This document shows, piece after piece, positions 8,761 through 18,285 of a stretch of 64,000 nt of DNA. The notes below the pieces were generated by a model. It saw only the letters and a program-made list of their open reading frames with translations, was not told the origin of the DNA and ran no database searches. The first letter of the stretch is position 1; each line of letters starts with the position of its first letter. A program made the translations under genes and the position numbers. Source of the DNA: Halomonas saccharevitans (lineage in GTDB: Bacteria; Pseudomonadota; Gammaproteobacteria; Pseudomonadales; Halomonadaceae); the NCBI RefSeq assembly GCF_900116405.1, contig NZ_FPAQ01000022.1:1-64000 (forward strand), written 5' to 3'.

Positions 8761-8806
8761 GGAAACGTCTTAGTGCATGAAAGGCACTCGGGTGAATTTC
8801 ACGCTA

Positions 8807-9427
8807 TCAGGATGTCGGGCGCTGTTCCAGCACCGCATCGATCAGGCCGTATTCAGCGGCCTGCGGGCCATTCATGAAGTTGTCGCGATCGGTATCCTTG
8901 GCGATGGTCTCGATATCCTGGCCGGTGTGGTGGGCAAGGATCTGATTGAGATTGTCGCGGATGCCGAGGATCTCGCGGGTGTGGATCTCGATGTCCGAGG
9001 CCTGACCCTGATAGCCGCCCAGCGGCTGGTGGATCATCATCCGCGAGTTGGGCAGGCAGTAGCGCTTGCCCGCGGCACCGCCGGCCAGCAGCAGCGCGCC
9101 CATGCTCGCCGCCTGACCGATGCACACTGTAGAGACGTCGGGCTTGATGAACTGCATGGTGTCGTAGATCGACATGCCCGCGGTGACGCCACCGCCCGGC
9201 GAGTTGATGTACAGGTGGATGTCCTTGTCCGGATTCTCGGACTCAAGGAACAGCATCTGCGCCACCAGCAGGTTGGCCATGTAATCTTCCACCGGCCCGA
9301 TCAGGAAGATCACGCGTTCCTTGAGCAGGCGGGAGTAGATGTCGTAGGCCCGCTCGCCGCGCGCGCTCTGCTCGACCACCATGGGCACCAGGCCGCCGGC
9401 GGATTGGGGTTCGAACGGGTTGCTCAT
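8807..9427 (-). CDS. clpP: ATP-dependent Clp protease proteolytic subunit ClpP
   Basis: Tetradecameric serine protease core that works with ClpX (and ClpA). The 206-residue protein has the catalytic triad with family spacing: S108 in QAASMGA, H133 in MMIHQP and D182 in DTDRDNF. Length matches E. coli ClpP with its propeptide. The gene order tig-clpP-clpX-lon on the minus strand is the conserved quality-control operon of gammaproteobacteria. Confidence 0.98.
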   Translation of the reverse strand: MSNPFEPQSAGGLVPMVVEQSARGERAYDIYSRLLKERVIFLIGPVEDYMANLLVAQMLFLESENPDKDIHLYINSPGGGVTAGMSIYDTMQFIKPDVSTVCIGQAASMGALLLAGGAAGKRYCLPNSRMMIHQPLGGYQGQASDIEIHTREILGIRDNLNQILAHHTGQDIETIAKDTDRDNFMNGPQAAEYGLIDAVLEQRPTS

Positions 9428-9468
9428 CTGATGATGTCCTTGGATCCGATGAATGGAAGCGGAGCATG

Positions 9469-9504
9469 GAGCGCCTGACCGACCGCACGGCCGGGCAGGC
9501 GCTC
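9469..9504 (-). terminator. Hairpin between tig and clpP
   Basis: GAGCGCCTG and CAGGCGCTC form a perfect 9-bp stem with an 18-base GC-rich loop just downstream of the tig stop. There is no T-run, so partial read-through into clpP is likely. Confidence 0.55.
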
Positions 9505-9516
9505 TCGAAGCGAGGA

Positions 9517-10872
9517 TCAGGCCTTGGCTTCGCCCTCGGCCTCTTCGTCTTCCTCGGCCGCTTCGCCCTGCTGCTGGGCCGCGGCGAGAGCCTCCTGATA
9601 CCCCATTTCCACGTCCTTGACGGTGGCCTGCGCGAGCAGCGCGTCGACCGCCTTCTCCTCGAGGATGGCGGACTGGACCTGGGTCTTCAGCTGGTCATTG
9701 CCCATGTAGTGGGCGACGACCTGCTCGGGGTCCTGGTACTGCTGAGCCAGCTCCTCGACCTTGGCCTTGATCTCGTCGTCGGTGGCCTCGAGCTCGTGGC
9801 TCTTGATCACCTCGGCCAGCAGCAGGCCGACCTGGACGCGGCTCTTGGCCTGCTCGCTGAACAGCTCGTCGGGCAGCTGGGAGACGTCGAAGTCCTCACC
9901 GAGACCGAACTGCTGGGCCGCCTGGCGCTTGAGGCCGTCGGTCTCCTGCTGCACCAGTGACTGGGGCACCGGGATGTCGTTGGCCTTCTTCAACGCCTCG
10001 AGCACCTGCTGCTTGACGCGGGTGTCGACGGCCTGGCCGGCCTCGCGGGTCATGTTCTGCTTGACCTCGCTGCGGAACTTGTCGAGATCGCCGTCTTCGA
10101 CGCCGAAATTGGCGACGAACTCGGCATCGACCTCGGGCAGGGCCTGACCCTTCACCGCGTGGACCTTGACCTTGAAGGTCGCTTCCTGACCGGCCAGCTG
10201 CTCGGCCTGGTAGTCCTCGGGGAAGGTGACCTTGAGCTCCTTCTCCTCACCGGCCTTGGCACCGATGAGCTGCTCCTCGAAACCGGGAATGAAGCTGCCG
10301 GAACCGATCACCAGCTCATGGCCCTCGGCACTGCCGCCCTCGAAGGGCTCGTCGCCCAGGAAGCCCTGGAAGTCGATCTTCACCTGATCGCCGTCTTCGG
10401 CGGCACGCTCGACCTCTTCCCAGCCGGCATTCTGCTTGCGCAGGGTATCGATCATCTCGTCGACGTCGGCTTCGGTCACTTCGACCACCGGACGCTCGAC
10501 CTCGGTGCCCTCGATGGACGCGAGCTCGACCTCGGGATAAATCTCGAGGGTGGCGGTGAACTCCAGATCCTTGCCGGTCTCGTTGGTGGTGGCTTCGATC
10601 TGCGGGTAGCCCGCCGGATTGAGCTCGTGCTCGGAGATGGCGCGCACGTAGCGCTCACGCATCACCTCACCCACCACTTCGTTGCGGACGTCGTGGCCGT
10701 AACGCTGACGGATCACCGACATCGGTACCTTGCCCTTGCGGAACCCATCCAGGCGCACGTTCTTGGCGGCATCCTTGAGACGGGAGGCAACGGCCTCGTC
10801 GACCTCGGCGGCCGGCACCTGAACCGTGATGCGGCGTTCAATCTGGGAGGTCGTATCGACGGAAACTTGCAT
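9517..10872 (-). CDS. tig: Trigger factor
   Basis: Ribosome-associated chaperone with peptidyl-prolyl isomerase activity that meets nascent chains at the exit tunnel. The 451-residue protein starts [14 protein letters not shown]. It has the ribosome-binding N-domain with the FRKGKVP signature (about residues 44-50), an FKBP domain in the middle (about 150-245) and the helical C-terminal domain, ending in a very acidic tail. I chose the ATG at 10872 by comparison with the family; the frame is open for 28 more codons upstream, past the promoter, so those are unlikely to be translated. Confidence 0.97.
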   Translation of the reverse strand: MQVSVDTTSQIERRITVQVPAAEVDEAVASRLKDAAKNVRLDGFRKGKVPMSVIRQRYGHDVRNEVVGEVMRERYVRAISEHELNPAGYPQIEATTNETGKDLEFTATLEIYPEVELASIEGTEVERPVVEVTEADVDEMIDTLRKQNAGWEEVERAAEDGDQVKIDFQGFLGDEPFEGGSAEGHELVIGSGSFIPGFEEQLIGAKAGEEKELKVTFPEDYQAEQLAGQEATFKVKVHAVKGQALPEVDAEFVANFGVEDGDLDKFRSEVKQNMTREAGQAVDTRVKQQVLEALKKANDIPVPQSLVQQETDGLKRQAAQQFGLGEDFDVSQLPDELFSEQAKSRVQVGLLLAEVIKSHELEATDDEIKAKVEELAQQYQDPEQVVAHYMGNDQLKTQVQSAILEEKAVDALLAQATVKDVEMGYQEALAAAQQQGEAAEEDEEAEGEAKA

Positions 10873-10927
10873 GAAATGTCCTCTACCGACTGGGGCGTTC
10901 TGAAAGCGTGAAAAGTTCAAAGGGCTG

Positions 10928-10956
10928 ATTCTAAGAATCCCGCCCGTTACTGGCAA
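10928..10956 (-). promoter_or_regulatory. Sigma-70 promoter of tig
   Basis: TTGCCA (10951-10956), 17 bases, TAGAAT (10928-10933) on the minus strand, about 55 bases before the tig ATG. Both hexamers are 5 of 6 to consensus and the spacing is ideal. Confidence 0.6.
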
Positions 10957-11160
10957 GCGCCGTGCCTGATCAGATGGGGGCCCGACGACGCATTACAAGG
11001 GCCGTCGCCGAGATTTTCTACCGACCAGGGACGCGCGGGATCGACGAAATGCGCATCGGAAACATCACGACACGGCATCACGATCTGCCGCATGGCACGG
11101 GCCATAACGGACGAAAAGAAGGAAGCACTGCGAAAGGACGGGTCACGCTGAGGGAGGCAA

Positions 11161-11236
11161 TGGGGTGGATGATGGGGATCGAACCCACGACCACCGGAGC
11201 CACAATCCGGGGCTCTACCACTGAGCTACATCCACC
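11161..11236 (-). tRNA. tRNA-His (anticodon GTG), copy 2
   Basis: Complete cloverleaf on the minus strand with the extra 5' G (G-1) opposite the discriminator C, anticodon GTG in the loop ATTGTGG, a normal T arm, and encoded CCA. It is identical in the tRNA body to the copy at 11260-11335, 23 bases upstream. Confidence 0.96.
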
Positions 11237-11259
11237 ACTGCCTGGAGGTCATATCGAGA

Positions 11260-11335
11260 TGGGGTGGATGATGGGGATCGAACCCACGACCACCGGAGCC
11301 ACAATCCGGGGCTCTACCACTGAGCTACATCCACC
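11260..11335 (-). tRNA. tRNA-His (anticodon GTG), copy 1
   Basis: Same sequence as the downstream copy, with G-1, GTG anticodon and encoded CCA. The two tandem copies sit at the end of a Pro-Arg-His-His minus-strand array. Confidence 0.96.
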
Positions 11336-11428
11336 ACTACGACATGGGTCTTGCCAATGCACTTGCTGATGCAAGCGCGAAGCTCTAACGAACGATTCGA
11401 ACCGTTGCCGACACTTCCATGCATTGCA

Positions 11429-11505
11429 TGGCGCGCCCAGCAGGACTCGAACCCGCAACCTACGGCTTAGAAGGCCGTTGCTCTATCCGGTTGAGCTATG
11501 GGCGC
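11429..11505 (-). tRNA. tRNA-Arg (anticodon TCT)
   Basis: 77-base cloverleaf on the minus strand; acceptor GCGCCCA pairs with TGGGCGC, anticodon loop CTTCTAA gives anticodon TCT, and CCA is encoded. Second gene of the tRNA array. Confidence 0.95.
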
Positions 11506-11573
11506 ATAATACGTAACCGGGCGCCTGACCGCAACCCTTGGAGGAAAAATAAAACTTTCCAATCAATAGGTTG

Positions 11574-11650
11574 TGGTCGGGGTGGAGGGATTCGAACCCC
11601 CGACATCCTGCTCCCAAAGCAGGCGCGCTACCAGACTGCGCTACACCCCG
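11574..11650 (-). tRNA. tRNA-Pro (anticodon TGG)
   Basis: 77-base cloverleaf on the minus strand; acceptor CGGGGTG pairs with CACCCCG, anticodon loop TTTGGGA gives TGG, and CCA is encoded. First gene of the Pro-Arg-His-His array and nearest the promoter. Confidence 0.95.
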
Positions 11651-11703
11651 CCGGCTCTTGCACGGCCTCGACGTCGCCGCAGGGGCCTCGTCAAGCGATG
11701 CGT

Positions 11704-11731
11704 ATTCTACGTAACTTTAGCGGCGGGTCAA
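11704..11731 (-). promoter_or_regulatory. Promoter of the tRNA-Pro-Arg-His-His array
   Basis: TTGACC (11726-11731), 16 bases, TAGAAT (11704-11709) on the minus strand, followed by a GC-rich stretch, about 55 bases before tRNA-Pro. The layout is typical of stable-RNA promoters. Confidence 0.6.
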
Positions 11732-11862
11732 GCGACAACCGCAGCATTGCCGCCCCGCGCTTTGCCTGCGGGTCCCGGCATGCGAAAATCCCGCCCGAAC
11801 ATGGCGTGCACTCACCACTCACCACGCCCCACTCTCACCCCGAACCACCAGAGGGAAGCTCG

Positions 11863-12723
11863 ATGACCGCCCAACTGATCGATGGCAAGTCCATTGCCGC
11901 CCGAGTCCGCCAGCAGGTCGCGCGCCAAGTGCAGGCGCGCCGCGAGGCCGGCGGGCGCATCCCGGGGCTTGCCGTGGTCCTGGTGGGCGAAGACGCCGCT
12001 TCCGCCGTCTACGTGCGTAACAAGCATCGCGCCTGCGAAGAGGCCGGCATCCTCTCGTTCAAGCACCAGCTTCCGGCGGATACCAGCCAGCATGAGCTCG
12101 AGCGCCTGGTCGACCAGCTCAACGACGACCCGCGCATCGACGGCATCCTGGTGCAGCTGCCGCTCCCCGAGCATCTCGACGCTCGACCGATCCTCGAACG
12201 CATCCTGCCCAACAAGGATGTCGACGGCTTCCACCCCTACAACCTCGGCCGCCTGGCGCAGCGCCTGCCGCTGCTGCGCCCCTGCACGCCCAAGGGCGTG
12301 ATGACCCTGCTGCAGCAGAGTGGCCTCTCGGTGCGCGGGCTGGATGCCACCGTGGTTGGCGCCTCCAACATCGTCGGCCGCCCCATGTCGCTGGAGCTGA
12401 TGCTTGCCGGCTGCACCACCACGGTCTGCCACCGCTTTACCGGCAATCTCGAGGAGCACGTGCGCCGCGCCGACCTGCTGGTGGTTGCGGTCGGCAAACC
12501 AGGGCTGGTCAAGGGCGAGTGGATCAAGCCCGGCGCCATCGTCATCGACGTGGGCATAAACCGCCAGGAAGACGGGCGCCTGATCGGCGACATCGACTTC
12601 GCCGTCGCCTCCGAGCGCGCCAGCTGGATCACCCCGGTACCCGGCGGCGTCGGCCCGATGACCGTGGCCACCCTGCTCGAGAACACCCTGCAGGCCGCCG
12701 ACCTCCACGACGCCGCGGAATAA
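11863..12723 (+). CDS. folD: Bifunctional methylene-THF dehydrogenase / methenyl-THF cyclohydrolase FolD
   Basis: Cytosolic one-carbon enzyme linking 5,10-methylene-, 5,10-methenyl- and 10-formyl-tetrahydrofolate. The 286-residue protein has the active-site Y50 and K54 in YVRNK, the QLPLPEHLD segment and the NADP-binding [11 protein letters not shown] and [10 protein letters not shown] signatures. The ATG at 11863 follows AGGGAAG; the frame is open upstream across the tRNA genes and is not coding there. Its product 10-formyl-THF is the donor for the formyltransferase in the pse cluster and the substrate of PurU, both in this window. Confidence 0.97.
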   Translation: MTAQLIDGKSIAARVRQQVARQVQARREAGGRIPGLAVVLVGEDAASAVYVRNKHRACEEAGILSFKHQLPADTSQHELERLVDQLNDDPRIDGILVQLPLPEHLDARPILERILPNKDVDGFHPYNLGRLAQRLPLLRPCTPKGVMTLLQQSGLSVRGLDATVVGASNIVGRPMSLELMLAGCTTTVCHRFTGNLEEHVRRADLLVVAVGKPGLVKGEWIKPGAIVIDVGINRQEDGRLIGDIDFAVASERASWITPVPGGVGPMTVATLLENTLQAADLHDAAE

Positions 12724-12734
12724 GACAAAAAGAG

Positions 12735-12759
12735 CCCCGCACTCAACAAGGGTGCGGGG
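12735..12759. terminator. Hairpin after folD
   Basis: CCCCGCAC and GTGCGGGG form an 8-bp stem 12 bases past the folD stop. The run AAAAAG before it gives a T-tract on the minus strand only, so it is a good terminator for minus-strand transcription and a weak one for folD. Confidence 0.5.
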
Positions 12760-12767
12760 TGGTGGGC

Positions 12768-12783
12768 GCGGTGCAAGCACCGC
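12768..12783. repeat. REP-like palindrome, copy A
   Basis: GCGGTGCAAGCACCGC is a perfect palindrome around AA. The same 16 bases recur at 51895-51910 and a covariant version occurs at 16915-16932, all between genes. The flanks resemble the GTGGGAGCGG-type extragenic palindromes of pseudomonads. Confidence 0.65.
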
Positions 12784-12855
12784 ATCCACAATGCACCACA
12801 CTGCGAATTCCGCTAGAATCGCCCATCCACTTTTTCCGACTCGCGAGGTCGTCCG

Positions 12856-13323
12856 ATGACCGACAAGAAGATGAACGTCGAAAGCTTCAACCTCGACCAC
12901 ACCAAGGTGAAGGCCCCCTACATCCGCCTTGCCGACATCAAGACCGGCGAGCACGGCGACACCATCCACAAGTACGACATGCGGATCTGTCAGCCCAACC
13001 AGGACCACATGGACATGCCCGGGCTGCACTCGCTCGAGCACCTGATGGCCGAACTCTCGCGCAACCACTCCGACAAGGTCGTCGATATCAGCCCGATGGG
13101 CTGCCAGACCGGCTTCTACATCGCGATGATCAATCACGACGACTACGACGGCGTACTCGACCTGGTCGAGGGCACCCTCAAGGACGTGCTGGAGGCCACA
13201 GACGTGCCCGCCTGCAACGAGATGCAGTGCGGCTGGGCAGCAAGCCATAGCCTGGAGGGCGCCCAGCAGATCGCCCGCGGCTTTTTGGCCAAGCGCAACG
13301 AGTGGGCGGAAATTTTCGCATGA
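12856..13323 (+). CDS. luxS: S-ribosylhomocysteine lyase LuxS
   Basis: Iron-dependent enzyme that cleaves S-ribosylhomocysteine to homocysteine and the AI-2 precursor DPD. The 155-residue protein has the metal ligands H58, H62 (HSLEH) and C125 ([12 protein letters not shown]) and the catalytic C83 in MGCQTGFY. Length matches the family. Its stop overlaps the start of mtnN by four bases, so the two enzymes that dispose of S-adenosylhomocysteine are translationally coupled. Confidence 0.97.
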   Translation: MTDKKMNVESFNLDHTKVKAPYIRLADIKTGEHGDTIHKYDMRICQPNQDHMDMPGLHSLEHLMAELSRNHSDKVVDISPMGCQTGFYIAMINHDDYDGVLDLVEGTLKDVLEATDVPACNEMQCGWAASHSLEGAQQIARGFLAKRNEWAEIFA

Positions 13324-14054
13324 AGCGCATCGGCATCATCGGCGCCATGGCCCAGGAGGTCGAGCAGCTCGCCGCCCAACTGGAGGATCGCCGCACCCGC
13401 CATCACGTCGGCTGCACCTTTCACCTCGGCAGGCTGCATGGCGTCGAGGTGGTGATCCTGCAGTCCGGCATCGGCAAGGTGAACGCCGCCATCGGCACCA
13501 CCCTGCTGCTCGATGTCTATCATCCCGAGGCGATCATCAATACCGGCTCCGCCGGCGGCTTCGGTGAGGGGCTTGCGATCGGCGACGTGGTGGTCTCAAG
13601 CGAAGTCCGCCACCACGACGTCGACGCCGTGGTATTTGGCTACGAGCATGGCCAGGTACCCAACATGCCCGCCGCCTACCTGCCGGACGAGCGCCTGGTC
13701 AAGGTCGCGCGGGAGTGCATCGAGTCACTGGGCGAGGTCAAGGTCGTCGAGGGGCTGATCGCCACCGGCGATGTCTTCATGGCCTGCCCGGAGCTCGTCG
13801 CCACCACGCGCTCGCGTTTTCCCACCATGCTGGCCGCCGAGATGGAGGCCGCGGCGATCGCCCAGACCTGCCACCACTACGGCTGCCCCTTCGTGGTGAT
13901 CCGCGCGCTGTCCGATATCGCCGGCGGCGGCGACAACCACCTCTCCTTCGAGCAGTTCCTGGAGCAGGCCGCCGACCATTCGATGCGCATGGTCACGGCC
14001 ATGGTCGACCGCCTGGGCCAGCCCTGCCCCCAGGCGGAGCCCGTGGAGGGCTGA
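13320..14054 (+). CDS. mtnN: 5'-methylthioadenosine/S-adenosylhomocysteine nucleosidase
   Basis: Cleaves MTA and SAH to adenine and the thioribose compound; with LuxS it recycles SAH and produces AI-2. The 244-residue protein starts [15 protein letters not shown], where E13 matches the catalytic base region, and has NTGSAGGF, the MEAAAIAQ segment and the catalytic aspartate in RALSDIAGG. The ATG lies inside the luxS stop (ATGA overlap). Confidence 0.96.
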   Translation: MKRIGIIGAMAQEVEQLAAQLEDRRTRHHVGCTFHLGRLHGVEVVILQSGIGKVNAAIGTTLLLDVYHPEAIINTGSAGGFGEGLAIGDVVVSSEVRHHDVDAVVFGYEHGQVPNMPAAYLPDERLVKVARECIESLGEVKVVEGLIATGDVFMACPELVATTRSRFPTMLAAEMEAAAIAQTCHHYGCPFVVIRALSDIAGGGDNHLSFEQFLEQAADHSMRMVTAMVDRLGQPCPQAEPVEG

Positions 14055-14057
14055 GCC

Positions 14058-14951
14058 ATGCCCCGCCCGGCGGTCGGCGGGTGGCGAGCCATCGCCCTGT
14101 GCCTGCCGCTGCTGGTGGCGGGCTGCGCCACGCATCTTTCCACGACCGACGCGCCCGCCATCACCCAGTCGGGGCCAGGCCCCGACGTCGACTTCCGGCG
14201 CCTGGCACCGCTCACCTACACGCCGCCCGACTGGCCTCAGGCCCTTGAGGCGCGCGTGCTGCTGCCCGACACGCCTGCCGATGCGCTTCGCCCCGCCGCC
14301 CTGCTCGTCCACGGCGGCGGCTGGCAGCGGCGTACGCCCGACGACATGGAGGCGATCGCCGAGCGACTCGCCAGTCGCGGCTATGTCACGATCAACGTCG
14401 CCTACCGCTTCGCTCCCGAATACCGCTTTCCCGCCCAGCTGGATGACCTCGAGCAGGCCATGGACTGGATCCACGAGCAATCCGAGGCCTGGCGCATCGA
14501 TACCGCGCGCATCGCCGGCGTCGGCTATTCCAGCGGCGCCCACCTGGTCAGCCTGCTGGCCCTCTCAGGCGAGCAGGCAGGTGATCAGAGTCGACTGGCT
14601 GCGGTGCTGGCCGGCGGCCTGCCCAGCGATCTGATGAAGTTCGATGACGGCCGCCTGGTGGTCGAGTTCATCGGCGGCACCCGCGCCGAGAAACCCCAGG
14701 CCTATCGACAGGCCTCACCGATCAACCACGTCAATGCCGATGCGCCGCCCCACTTCCTCTTCCACGGCCGCTGGGATGGCCTCGTGCCGGTGGATCACGC
14801 CACCGACTTCCATGCGGCGCTTGAGGCGCAGGGCATTACGAGCGAGCTCTACCTGCAGCACTACCGCGGGCATTTCACCAGCTTCCTACTGCGCGACGGC
14901 GCCATCGAGGCCGGCATCGCCTTCCTGGATCGCCAGCTGCACGACGAGTAA
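14058..14951 (+). CDS. Lipoprotein alpha/beta hydrolase (carboxylesterase type)
   Basis: Predicted envelope-anchored esterase. The 297-residue protein has a lipoprotein signal with lipobox LVAGC (C23), the oxyanion-hole HGGGW (85-89), nucleophile S158 in GYSSG, acid D240 in GRWDG and H272 in YRGHF. This is the layout of BD-FAE/kynurenine-formamidase-like hydrolases. It starts 3 bases after mtnN stops, so it is probably in the luxS-mtnN operon. The substrate is unknown; hydrolysis of a lactone or ester is possible. It has no similarity to LuxS-pathway enzymes that I can see. Confidence 0.8.
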   Translation: MPRPAVGGWRAIALCLPLLVAGCATHLSTTDAPAITQSGPGPDVDFRRLAPLTYTPPDWPQALEARVLLPDTPADALRPAALLVHGGGWQRRTPDDMEAIAERLASRGYVTINVAYRFAPEYRFPAQLDDLEQAMDWIHEQSEAWRIDTARIAGVGYSSGAHLVSLLALSGEQAGDQSRLAAVLAGGLPSDLMKFDDGRLVVEFIGGTRAEKPQAYRQASPINHVNADAPPHFLFHGRWDGLVPVDHATDFHAALEAQGITSELYLQHYRGHFTSFLLRDGAIEAGIAFLDRQLHDE

Positions 14952-14988
14952 GCGCTCTCCTGGCGAGCCCCAACGACGGCTCAAGCGA

Positions 14989-15017
14989 CGACGGCCGCCC
15001 CTCGGGGGCGGCCGTCG
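14989..15017. terminator. Hairpin between convergent esterase gene and pyrC
   Basis: A perfect 13-bp stem (CGACGGCCGCCCC / GGGGCGGCCGTCG) with loop TCG. It is very stable but has no T-run on either side; it probably serves both converging transcripts. Confidence 0.55.
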
Positions 15018-15045
15018 GCCTGTTACCTGAGCCGAGCGCCCGGCC

Positions 15046-16083
15046 TCAATCGACGAGCTTCCAACCGAGCGTCTCGCCGGCGGCGAGGGGCACGATGACC
15101 TGCCCGCCGGCATAGGGCAGCGTCTCGGGCAGCTGCCAGTCCTCCCGCTTCAGGGTCACGGTTTCGGCATTGCGGGACAGGCCATAGAAATCCGGGCCGT
15201 GATGGCTGGCGAAGCCCTCCAGACGCGCCAGGGCGCCGGCCTGCTCGAAGGCGGTGGCGTAAAGCTCCAGGGCCGCCGGGGCGCTGTAGGCGCCGGCACA
15301 GCCACAGGCGCTCTCCTTGTCGCCCCGGGCATGGGGTGCGCTGTCGGTGCCCAGGAAGAACTTGGGGCTACCCGAGGTCGCGGCCTCCAGCAGCGCCTGA
15401 CGATGGCGCTCGCGCTTGAGAATCGGCAGGCAGTAGTAATGCGGACGAATGCCGCCGACCAACATGTGGTTGCGGTTGAACAGCAGGTGGTGAACGGTGA
15501 TGGTGGCGGCCACGTTGGCCGGTGCGCTAGACACGAACGCCGCGGCCTCGGCGGTAGTGATGTGCTCGAACACCACCTTCAGAGTCGGGTGGCGCTCCAG
15601 CAGCGGCTTCATTACCCGCTCGATGAACACCGCCTCGCGATCGAAGATGTCGATCTCGGCATCGGTCACCTCGCCGTGTACCAGCAGCGGCAAGCCCAGC
15701 CGCGCCATGGCGGCGATGGCCTCATCGCAATGCGCCAGATCGGTCACCCCGGAGGCCGAGTTGGTGGTCGCCCCGGCCGGATAGAGCTTCACGCCATGCA
15801 CCAGGCCGCTCGCATGAGCCCGCTCGATCTCCTCGGCCGAGGTGGCGTCGGTGAGATAGAGGGTCATCAGCGGCTCGAAGCTCGACCCGGTGGGCAAGGC
15901 GGCCAGGATCCGCTCCCGATAGGCCTGCGCCTGCTCGGTGGTGGTCACCGGCGGCTTGAGATTGGGCATGATGATCGCACGGCCCATCTGGCGCGCACTG
16001 GCGGCCACCACGGCCGAGAGCACCTCGTCGTCTCGCAGGTGAAGGTGCCAGTCGTCCGGGCGGGTCAGGGTAATCGAGTTCAC
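15046..16083 (-). CDS. pyrC: Dihydroorotase PyrC
   Basis: Zinc enzyme of pyrimidine synthesis that converts carbamoyl-aspartate to dihydroorotate. I place the start at the GTG at 16083, giving 345 residues beginning [18 protein letters not shown], as in class II PyrC; HLHL holds two metal-ligand histidines. Also present are [11 protein letters not shown] (carboxylated lysine segment), LVHGE, FEHITT and GTDSAPH. A ribosome site AGGACC precedes the GTG. The frame is open for about 60 codons upstream, including a 13-bp tandem repeat, which I regard as leader. Confidence 0.92.
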   Translation of the reverse strand: MNSITLTRPDDWHLHLRDDEVLSAVVAASARQMGRAIIMPNLKPPVTTTEQAQAYRERILAALPTGSSFEPLMTLYLTDATSAEEIERAHASGLVHGVKLYPAGATTNSASGVTDLAHCDEAIAAMARLGLPLLVHGEVTDAEIDIFDREAVFIERVMKPLLERHPTLKVVFEHITTAEAAAFVSSAPANVAATITVHHLLFNRNHMLVGGIRPHYYCLPILKRERHRQALLEAATSGSPKFFLGTDSAPHARGDKESACGCAGAYSAPAALELYATAFEQAGALARLEGFASHHGPDFYGLSRNAETVTLKREDWQLPETLPYAGGQVIVPLAAGETLGWKLVD

Positions 16084-16465
16084 GGCGGGTCCTGTGTCGA
16101 GGGTCTGTTTCGAAAGTCTGTATCGAGAGTCTGTATCGAGAGCACCTGCCGCCTGCGACGACAGGATAAAAATGGAGGCTGTCGGGGCTGTGCCAAACGA
16201 GCTGCGTCGAGCGGCAAGAAGCGCAGCCGCCAGTATATCGCAACCACCCCGCGTTCCCGAGGCCACGATGCGCTTGATTAGCTCGCCTGGCCTCTCGACC
16301 GACTACTGCCGGACAAGCTCTCCCGCCCGGGAGTCTTACCGCACGTCCTCACTTCGCGATAACACGCGGATACCTGGGCATCCGGCCACAGCGACTCTTC
16401 AAGCGACGCCGAATGCCGTATCATGTGCCCCCAGCCTGACAGGCCGCACCATTCGCGAGGACAGC
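16084..16465. other. Divergent intergenic region between pyrC and a small membrane-protein gene
   Basis: These 382 bases hold the pyrC leader with a 13-bp tandem repeat (16092-16143) and, presumably, divergent promoters. I see no convincing RNA gene. The open frame that continues pyrC upstream has no family resemblance and is probably noncoding. Confidence 0.5.
16092..16143. repeat. Four tandem 13-bp repeats in the pyrC leader
   Basis: Units CTGTGTCGAGGGT, CTGTTTCGAAAGT, CTGTATCGAGAGT and CTGTATCGAGAGC lie head to tail 9 bases upstream of the pyrC GTG start. The two units farthest from pyrC are nearly identical, the nearer ones more diverged, as expected for a slippage-prone repeat. Confidence 0.75.
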
Positions 16466-16891
16466 ATGCCCAAGGTAAGACACTACGCCGACATCGTCGC
16501 CATCCTGGCCGGTTTCATGTGGCTGGTGCTCTACTGGTCAGTCAGCATCTCGGCCCACCTGGGCAGCATTGAACCGTCGCTGGCCGCGCTGCTGATGGTG
16601 GGCAGTCTGATGCTGATCAGCTTCGTGCACCGCCCGATCCGCGTCCTGCTGGGGCGCTACCACGTCCGCAAGCGGCGCACCGAGATGTGGATGCACATCC
16701 TCGCCCTACCCCTGACTCTGGCCTTCCTGCTGGCCATCGTCATCGAACACCTGATCACGCCAATGAACGGCGAGCACAAGATGCTGCTGTTCAATACGCT
16801 GGCCACGGCCGGCTGGCTGGTGTTCGTCGTCACCCTGCTCTTCAAGCTCGTGATCCACCTCATTCAGCAAAGGCGCAAGGAGAAGCGTTAA
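16466..16891 (+). CDS. Small inner-membrane protein of unknown function
   Basis: A 141-residue protein starting MPKVRHYADIVAI at an ATG with GAGGA upstream. Four hydrophobic helices are visible (about 9-31, 39-55, 76-95 and 107-130). Between helices 2 and 3 is a basic loop (HVRKRRTE), and the protein ends in the basic tail QQRRKEKR, which puts both loops and the C-terminus in the cytosol. I do not recognise the family. A REP-like hairpin follows it and a DadA-like gene converges. Confidence 0.7.
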   Translation: MPKVRHYADIVAILAGFMWLVLYWSVSISAHLGSIEPSLAALLMVGSLMLISFVHRPIRVLLGRYHVRKRRTEMWMHILALPLTLAFLLAIVIEHLITPMNGEHKMLLFNTLATAGWLVFVVTLLFKLVIHLIQQRRKEKR

Positions 16892-16914
16892 CCTCCTTAT
16901 TCGCCGCCGCACTT

Positions 16915-16932
16915 CGCCGTGCAAGCACGGCG
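16915..16932. repeat. REP-like palindrome, copy B
   Basis: CGCCGTGCAAGCACGGCG, a perfect palindrome preceded by CTT. Compared with the copies at 12768 and 51895, the stem carries a compensating G-C to C-G swap, so pairing, not sequence, is kept. It lies between convergent genes and may act as a shared terminator. Confidence 0.6.
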
Positions 16933-16960
16933 ATGAGTTGTCGACCGAACCCCACTAACG

Positions 16961-18202
16961 TCAGAACCGATCAGCCCGGAACGGCGCCATGTCGATATCG
17001 GGCGTCTCGCCATCCATCAGCTGGCCAAGCAGGTGACCGGTCGCCGGACCCAGGGTGAAACCCTGATGACCATGGCCGAGGGCCAGCCACAGCCCTGGCT
17101 GCCCCGGCGCGGGCCCGATCACCGGCTTCATGTCAGACGTACAGGGGCGTGCGCCCTTCCAGGGCTCGGCCTCGAGCCGTTCGCCCAGAGGGAGCAGCCG
17201 CCGCGCCGCCTGTTCCGCCGCCTCCAGCTGGGCGAGGTGCGGCGGAGCATCGAGTCGCTCCAGCTCGGCACCGGTGGTCAACCGGATGCCGGCCTGCATG
17301 GGCGCCAGCACGTAACCCACCTCGGCATCCATGACCCAGTGGCGCAACGGCTCGCTCCCCGCGTTGGCATAGTGCATGTGGTAACCCCGCTTGACGAACA
17401 GCGGTATCTCGAGCCCCAGGTCGCTCAACCATTCACGCGACCAGGGCCCCATGGCCATCACCAGCTGCTCGGCGTCGAGTTCCCCTTCGCTGGTGGAGAT
17501 ACGCCAGCCGCTGCCCTGGCGCGCGATGCCCGACACCTCGGCCTGCTGCACTCGCCCGCCTTCCGCCTCGAAGCTCTTGGCGTAGGCCTTAACCAGCTCA
17601 CCGGGATCGGCGACCGTCCAGGGATCCTGCCAATGGATGGCTCCCGCCAGCCCCTTGCCAAGACCGGGCTCGAAGGCGGCCAGCTCGGCAGCGTCCAGCA
17701 CGCGGTGGCGCACGCCAAATCGCTGCTCGTCGTCACGGGCCGCTGCGGCCCGCGCCTCGAGCTCCGCCGCCGTGTGATAGACCTCGAGCCAACCTTCTTT
17801 ACGCACCAACTGCTCGGCACCGGCGGCCTGCATCATGGGGGCGTGCGCCTCCAGCGACAGCCCGATCAGCGAGGCGTATTCCGGCACGATCTTCTGGTAA
17901 CGCTCCTTGGAGGAGTTATGCCAATAGCGCAGCAGCGGCCCGGCCGCCTGTAGCATGCCGCCGGGGCGATAGCGAATGTCCACCTGGCGGTTGGGCAGCA
18001 CGCGCAGCAGCGTGGCGAGATCGCGCGGGAAGGGATAGGGGCGTACCGCCTCACGCTGGATGATGCCGGCGTTGCCGAACGAGGTCTCTCGACCGGGCTC
18101 ACGGCGATCGACCAGGGTCACCGAGTGTCCGCGCCGGGCCAGGTGCCAGGCGACCGACACGCCTACCATTCCAGCTCCCATCACCACAATCTCACGCGAC
18201 AT
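16961..18202 (-). CDS. DadA-like FAD-dependent D-amino acid dehydrogenase
   Basis: Flavoprotein predicted to oxidise D-amino acids (or sarcosine-like amines) to keto acids, passing electrons to the respiratory chain. The 413-residue protein has the FAD dinucleotide-binding motif GAGMVGVSVAWHLARRGHSV (residues 8-27), the ETSFGNAG segment typical of DadA, and a C-terminal GLWLALGHGHQGFTLGP FAD-contact region. It is slightly shorter than E. coli DadA (432). No alr/dadX neighbour is present, so the exact substrate is uncertain. Confidence 0.85.
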   Translation of the reverse strand: MSREIVVMGAGMVGVSVAWHLARRGHSVTLVDRREPGRETSFGNAGIIQREAVRPYPFPRDLATLLRVLPNRQVDIRYRPGGMLQAAGPLLRYWHNSSKERYQKIVPEYASLIGLSLEAHAPMMQAAGAEQLVRKEGWLEVYHTAAELEARAAAARDDEQRFGVRHRVLDAAELAAFEPGLGKGLAGAIHWQDPWTVADPGELVKAYAKSFEAEGGRVQQAEVSGIARQGSGWRISTSEGELDAEQLVMAMGPWSREWLSDLGLEIPLFVKRGYHMHYANAGSEPLRHWVMDAEVGYVLAPMQAGIRLTTGAELERLDAPPHLAQLEAAEQAARRLLPLGERLEAEPWKGARPCTSDMKPVIGPAPGQPGLWLALGHGHQGFTLGPATGHLLGQLMDGETPDIDMAPFRADRF

Positions 18203-18285
18203 CGAGTCACTCCTTGTGAAAAATCCTTAGGCAATTCAATAGGATTGCATGTTCTAACAGGCGAGGGGAAGCGATGAGCACGAGA

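Noticed and set aside
11419-11862. Upstream extension of the folD frame through the tRNA genes
   Set aside because: The extension overlaps tRNA-Arg and tRNA-Pro on the other strand and the ribosome site is at 11850-11858, so folD starts at 11863.
11812-13248. 478-codon minus-strand open frame across folD and luxS
   Set aside because: Spans two well-identified plus-strand genes and their intergenic hairpin; composition is that of an antisense shadow.
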